Assembly: GCF_938045225.1 (NCBI RefSeq) | Contig: NZ_CALINL010000273.1 | Coordinates: 1-16,701, forward strand | Reading direction: 5' to 3' | Length of the DNA: 16,701 bases | DNA from: an uncultured Campylobacter sp. | GTDB lineage: Bacteria; Campylobacterota; Campylobacteria; Campylobacterales; Campylobacteraceae | Shown here: one piece after another, positions 13,010 through 16,701 of the stretch | Layout of the letters: every line of letters begins with the position of its first letter | How positions within the stretch are numbered: the first letter of the stretch is position 1 | The notes under the pieces: model-generated | Databases searched by the model: none | What the model was told of the DNA's origin: nothing | What the model saw: only the letters and a program-made list of their open reading frames with translations | Made by a program: the position numbers and the translations under genes

Positions 13010-16000
13010 TTGAGCGAGTTAAAATCCCTATTTTTCAGTATGACGTCGGCCGTCGTGCTACTTATTATATTTGCTATCGGTAGCGGCGCGGCAACGATAA
13101 TAGAAAGCTACTACGACACAAAAAGCGCGTGGGCGGCGGTTTACGGAGCGAGTTGGTTCGCTTTAGTGCAGGTGCTTTTAGGCATAAATTTGGCTTACAA
13201 TATTTTTAGATACAACCTTTTAAGAAAAGAAAAACTGCCCGTTTTGATATTTCACGTTAGCTTTTTATTTATGCTTTTAGGTGCTGCTATGACGCGATAT
13301 TTGGGCTTTGAGGGCAATATGCATATCAGAGAAAACGAAACCTCAAATGCGGTATTCGGATCCGTTTCTAGAATAGAAATCGCAGCCGAAAAAGACGGTC
13401 AGATTTACTCAAACTCGATCCCGAAACAAATCACTTCCGTCGGCTCAAACGACTTTAACTTGCCGCTTGAAATCGCGGGCAAAAAAGCAAATTTAACCTT
13501 TGACGGATACTACAAAAAGGCCGAAACCGAGTACTACGAAGCGGAAAAAGGCGAGCCGCTCGTTAGGCTTGCAGTCTCAAGCCCAGACTCAAAAGAAGAG
13601 ATAAGCCTGCAAGCCGGCGAAACTCGCGAGGTAGGCGGCGTTAGCTTTGCATTCGACGCGCAGCCGCTACTTGAAAATTTCGTCAAAATCGAGCTAAAAG
13701 AGGGCAAATTTTATCTAACTTCAAACCAAAATATCAGCTACTTTACGATGGCGACGAATGAAAAAGGCGAGTACGCAAAAGACCAAGCGACCGAGTTTTT
13801 ACCGATGCAGCTCTATACGGTCACGGACGTAAATTTCGTACCTAAATCATTATTAACCAAAGCAGCCAAGCGAGTCGTGAGCAAAAACGGCGAATATGAC
13901 GCATTGGTGGCAAATTTGACGTTTGACGGGCAAACCCAGCAGCTCATGCTCTATGAAAACAGCTACATACCTGCTAAAGCTAAGATCGACGGCGTACTTT
14001 TTAACGTTTACTGGGGCTCAAAGATGGTCGAGCTTCCATTTTCTTTAAAACTTGAGGACTTCGAGCTTAAGCGCTATCCGGGTTCAAATTCGCCGATGAG
14101 CTACTCTAGCGACGTTATCGTCGAAGACTCTAGAACCGGAAACTACCCGTATAAAATTTACATGAACCACGTACTAGATCACGACGGATATAGATTTTTC
14201 CAAAGCAGCTACGACCAAGACGAGCTTGGCACCGTACTATCGGTAAATCGCGATCCTGGCAAGATTCCGACCTACGTCGGCTACTTCTTACTAGGATTAG
14301 GGCTATTTTTCAACGTCGTAAATCCTCGCTCTCGCTTTAGAAAACTAGCTAAAATGATAAACGAAGACGCCGTTAAAAAAGTCGCGAGCTTCGCGCTGAT
14401 CGCATGCTTTGCGGCATTTGCCCCAAGCAAAACCTACGCAGTCGATAACGCTAGAAACATCGACGCAAACCATGCCAAAGAACTTTCTACGCTAATCATC
14501 CAAAGCGCCGACGGCAGAATGAAGCCTTTTGATACCGTTGCTAGAGAAATTTTAAACAAAATCCACCGCAGCGATACGCTAGACGGCCTAAATGCAAACC
14601 AGGCCATACTTTCTATGATGATAAACGCTCCGTACTGGCGCGACGTGCCGATAATCTACGTCGGAAATAAAGAACTAAAAAAACTAATCGGCATAGACGA
14701 AAAAGCAAAATACGCAAGCTTTAACGACTTTTTCACAAATGAAAAAGACGGCAAAAGCGTATATAAACTCGCCAAATTTGCCGAGGCTGCAAACCGCAAA
14801 ACGCCTGGCGAACGCGGTACGTTCGATAAAGACTTACAAAAAGTAGACGAGCGTCTAAATATACTTTATATGGTATTTGTCGGCGAAGTATTTACGATGT
14901 TTCCAAGAATAGACGACCCGAATAATACGTGGTATGCGCCGGCTTCAGCTATGATGTATCTTCCTAAAAACGAGAGCGAGCCGATCGGCAGGATGCTAAG
15001 AGGCTACTTTACTAGCGTTGCCGAAGCTACCGAAAACAACAACTGGCGCCGAGCAAATCAGGCTCTAGCCGAGATAAAAACCTATCAACAAGAACACGGC
15101 AAAGCAGTCATACCTGGCGAAAAACGCATCGAAATGGAGCTGTTTTTTAACGAATACAAAATTTTTGAATCGCTAACGCCGATATATCTCTTGGCTGGAC
15201 TTGGACTTTTATGCTTCGTGTTTGCCAAGATGGCAAGACCTAAACTAAACATCAAATGGCTATTTGGCATCGTTTACGGTATAAATATTTTAGCGTTTTT
15301 ACTACATACTTTCGGCATCGGCATACGCTGGTATATCGCCGAGCACGCGCCGTGGAGCAACGCCTACGAGTCGATGATCTACATCGCTTGGGCGCTTAGC
15401 TTGTCAGGTCTCGTGTTCTCTCGCCAAAGCCCGATAGCTATGGCGCTAACCTCGATTTTAGCGGGCGTTACGCTATTTGTCGCGCACCTTAGCTGGATGG
15501 ATCCGCAGATCACCACTCTAGTGCCGGTACTTCAGAGTTACTGGCTAACGATCCACGTATCTGTTATCACGGCTAGTTACGGATTTTTGGGACTTTGCTC
15601 GCTACTTGGTATGTTTACGCTCGTACTTTTTGCTATGCAAGGCGCAAAAGAGCATAAAGAAATTTCCCGAAATATCCTAGAGGCCACTCGCATAAACGAG
15701 ATGGCTATGATACTAGGCCTTAGCCTACTTACGATGGGAAATTTCCTGGGTGGCGTTTGGGCAAACGAAAGCTGGGGTCGATACTGGGGCTGGGATAGCA
15801 AGGAGACGTGGGCGCTGGTTTCTATTTTAGTCTATGCGGCAGTTTTGCACATCAGATTTATCCCTAAACTAAACAGCCAGTACGCATTTGCCGTTACTTC
15901 GATGTTTGCTTATTGGTCGATCATAATGACCTATTTTGGCGTAAACTTCTACCTAAGCGGTATGCACTCGTATGCCGCGGGCGAGCCGATACCGGTGCCG

Positions 16001-16087
16001 ACTTTCGTATGGGTGGGCGCGCTTTTAATGGTCTTGATTGCTGTTTTGGCGTATTTTAGAAAGCCTGATAAAACAATAAAACTATAA
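13010..16087 (+). CDS. ccsBA: Fused cytochrome c synthase CcsBA (ResB-ResC fusion, system II)
   Basis: This is a 1025-residue membrane protein that exports heme and attaches it to CXXCH motifs of periplasmic c-type cytochromes. The N-terminal CcsB/ResB part has membrane helices near 10-30, 48-66 and 77-97, a large periplasmic domain, and a helix near 422-437. The C-terminal CcsA/ResC part carries the tryptophan-rich heme-binding WWD motif WANESWGRYWGWDSKETW (917-935). Four His (82, 849, 948 and 986) fall at spacings that match, from memory, the two membrane and two periplasmic heme-ligand His of the Helicobacter protein. The start is TTG at 13010 with AAGGA upstream; no in-frame ATG is available. 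A two-codon ATG-TTT-TGA at 13005 overlaps it. Epsilonproteobacteria can carry several CcsBA paralogues with different heme-motif preference; I cannot tell which this is. The stop overlaps the next ATG by one base. Confidence 0.95.
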   Translation: MSELKSLFFSMTSAVVLLIIFAIGSGAATIIESYYDTKSAWAAVYGASWFALVQVLLGINLAYNIFRYNLLRKEKLPVLIFHVSFLFMLLGAAMTRYLGFEGNMHIRENETSNAVFGSVSRIEIAAEKDGQIYSNSIPKQITSVGSNDFNLPLEIAGKKANLTFDGYYKKAETEYYEAEKGEPLVRLAVSSPDSKEEISLQAGETREVGGVSFAFDAQPLLENFVKIELKEGKFYLTSNQNISYFTMATNEKGEYAKDQATEFLPMQLYTVTDVNFVPKSLLTKAAKRVVSKNGEYDALVANLTFDGQTQQLMLYENSYIPAKAKIDGVLFNVYWGSKMVELPFSLKLEDFELKRYPGSNSPMSYSSDVIVEDSRTGNYPYKIYMNHVLDHDGYRFFQSSYDQDELGTVLSVNRDPGKIPTYVGYFLLGLGLFFNVVNPRSRFRKLAKMINEDAVKKVASFALIACFAAFAPSKTYAVDNARNIDANHAKELSTLIIQSADGRMKPFDTVAREILNKIHRSDTLDGLNANQAILSMMINAPYWRDVPIIYVGNKELKKLIGIDEKAKYASFNDFFTNEKDGKSVYKLAKFAEAANRKTPGERGTFDKDLQKVDERLNILYMVFVGEVFTMFPRIDDPNNTWYAPASAMMYLPKNESEPIGRMLRGYFTSVAEATENNNWRRANQALAEIKTYQQEHGKAVIPGEKRIEMELFFNEYKIFESLTPIYLLAGLGLLCFVFAKMARPKLNIKWLFGIVYGINILAFLLHTFGIGIRWYIAEHAPWSNAYESMIYIAWALSLSGLVFSRQSPIAMALTSILAGVTLFVAHLSWMDPQITTLVPVLQSYWLTIHVSVITASYGFLGLCSLLGMFTLVLFAMQGAKEHKEISRNILEATRINEMAMILGLSLLTMGNFLGGVWANESWGRYWGWDSKETWALVSILVYAAVLHIRFIPKLNSQYAFAVTSMFAYWSIIMTYFGVNFYLSGMHSYAAGEPIPVPTFVWVGALLMVLIAVLAYFRKPDKTIKL

Positions 16088-16590
16088 TGAATCAAACTAC
16101 TATAGTAATCATTCTGGCGACGATTCTTTTGATGCTCGTCGCCTCTCTTATCTTCATGGCAGTTAAACTAGGTGGCGACAAAATAGCGGCCAATAATGCA
16201 GCAAAAGAAGCCGCCAATCGAGGCATCACACTAGATGATTTACTCGCCGTAGCAAACAATCCAGGCACTAGCAAAAATAAGTTATTTTCTATTTTGAGGA
16301 CATTTTCTTCAAATTTTAGATTACCGCCCAAAAATGACGGCATAGCGCCCGAAGATGCAAAAGAATATTTAAATGCAAATGTAATTGGTTTTGGAGGAAA
16401 AATAACAGGTGAATTGTTAATGTGTGACATAATAGAAGCATTTATAAAAGCAGAATATAAAAAAACAGAAGAAAGTGAAAAATTAATTGCTAAAATTAAA
16501 CATATAGAAACTGTAAATCCAGAACAAACTGATAAAGATTTTTTCACAGAATTTTTGGAAAAATGGGACAGAGGAGAATACAAAGATTAA
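16087..16590 (+). CDS. Chimeric reading frame: Campylobacter membrane protein joined to LacB C-terminus
   Basis: The 167-residue frame opens at an ATG overlapping the ccsBA stop by one base (TAATG), so its 5' part belongs to the ccsBA transcript. Residues 1-~90 form one membrane helix (8-27) and a small cytosolic segment ending near LFSILRTFSSNFRLPPKNDG, in Campylobacter-like codons. From about residue 96 the sequence becomes the well-known LacB ending: NANVIGFGGKITGELLMCDI (96-115) through FLEKWDRGEYKD. Codons turn sharply AT-rich at the same point. The protein as written is very unlikely to be natural. The true Campylobacter gene probably continues differently beyond ~16374. Confidence 0.85.
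   Translation: MNQTTIVIILATILLMLVASLIFMAVKLGGDKIAANNAAKEAANRGITLDDLLAVANNPGTSKNKLFSILRTFSSNFRLPPKNDGIAPEDAKEYLNANVIGFGGKITGELLMCDIIEAFIKAEYKKTEESEKLIAKIKHIETVNPEQTDKDFFTEFLEKWDRGEYKD
16357..16590 (+). pseudogene. lacB: Galactose-6-phosphate isomerase subunit LacB, C-terminal fragment
   Basis: Residues ~91-167 of the frame match the C-terminal ~75 residues of the ~171-residue LacB of the tagatose-6-phosphate pathway (AKE.LNANVIGFGGKITGE, GELLMCDIIEAF, FFTEFLEKWDRGEYKD). LacAB converts galactose-6-phosphate to tagatose-6-phosphate in Gram-positive and some Leptotrichia-type bacteria. The N-terminal ~95 residues are absent, so it cannot work alone. It is followed 14 bases on by lacC, the normal lac operon order. 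Confidence 0.85.
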
Positions 16591-16604
16591 AGGGGCTGGT
16601 TAAT

Positions 16605-16701
16605 ATGATTTTAACAGTAACAATGAATCCGTCTGTTGATATTTCATATCCTTTGGAAAAATTTAATTTGGATACTGTAAACAGAGTAGCAAAAGCAATT
16701 A
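16605..16701 (+). CDS. lacC: Tagatose-6-phosphate kinase, 5' part
   Basis: The ATG at 16605 opens a frame running off the right edge, giving 32 residues. It starts MILTVTMNPSVDISYPLEKF and continues NLDTVNRVAKAI, which is the typical N-terminus of LacC (PfkB sugar kinase family, close to 1-phosphofructokinase). LacC phosphorylates tagatose-6-phosphate to the 1,6-bisphosphate. AGGGG at 16591-16595 is the RBS. Codons are AT-rich like the LacB fragment and unlike the rest of the window. FruK is the main alternative, but the preceding LacB favours LacC. Confidence 0.85.
   Translation, partial: MILTVTMNPSVDISYPLEKFNLDTVNRVAKAI

Noticed and set aside
16092..16583. Long minus-strand frame opposite the chimeric gene
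   Set aside because: It is a shadow of the plus frame; the plus frame has the LacB match and coupling to ccsBA.
1..16701. CRISPR array or tandem repeats suggested by recurring AAATTT words
   Set aside because: The repeats are short, irregularly spaced and occur within genes; no repeat-spacer order.

Overview
The window reads as a Campylobacter chromosome segment, followed by a short foreign tail in the last ~330 bases. The Campylobacter assignment rests on the gene content (a fused CcsBA cytochrome c assembly protein, a Psr-type molybdoenzyme operon, an Hcp-like Sel1 protein), on the dense AAATTT words, and on TATAAT/TAAAAT -10 boxes without clear -35 boxes. The fairly high GC for the genus suggests the C. 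rectus / C. showae / C. curvus side, but the species is a guess.

Layout, left to right. Positions 1-920 hold the 3' half of glmS, followed by two hairpins. Positions 1067-3922 hold three same-strand genes of poorly known function: a DUF6678-like protein, a zinc-ribbon protein with a DUF1963-like C-terminus, and an acidic cytosolic protein. A gene-free, hairpin-rich stretch (3923-4146) carries a C9 homopolymer. A secreted Sel1-repeat cysteine-rich protein (minus) is divergent from a HIT-like protein, which overlaps a membrane-anchored double-Cache sensor protein (plus). That sensor overlaps tail-to-tail by 4 bp with a histidine kinase and response regulator pair (minus). A psrABC operon (minus) follows, closed by a clear rho-independent terminator and preceded by a promoter with a direct repeat and an inverted repeat. 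Divergent from it are an RBBP9/YdeN-type serine hydrolase and the large ccsBA gene, then a small membrane protein.

How the genes work together. PsrA (exported molybdoenzyme), PsrB (four [4Fe-4S] clusters) and PsrC (quinol-binding membrane anchor) would form a periplasm-facing quinol:polysulfide or thiosulfate reductase. CcsBA serves c-type cytochrome maturation for the anaerobic respiratory chains. The two-component system and the separate Cache protein are environmental sensing modules without a visible target.

The most important observation is at the right end. The reading frame at 16087-16590 begins as a Campylobacter membrane protein. Near 16357-16375 it becomes the C-terminus of LacB (galactose-6-phosphate isomerase subunit), and the start of LacC (tagatose-6-phosphate kinase) follows at 16605. 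Codon use changes abruptly to very AT-rich. The simplest reading is a chimeric join (assembly or amplification) between Campylobacter DNA and DNA of a low-GC lactose-using bacterium such as Streptococcus, Leptotrichia or a relative. A real transfer is possible but less likely. I saw no CRISPR array, tRNA, rRNA or complete mobile element.
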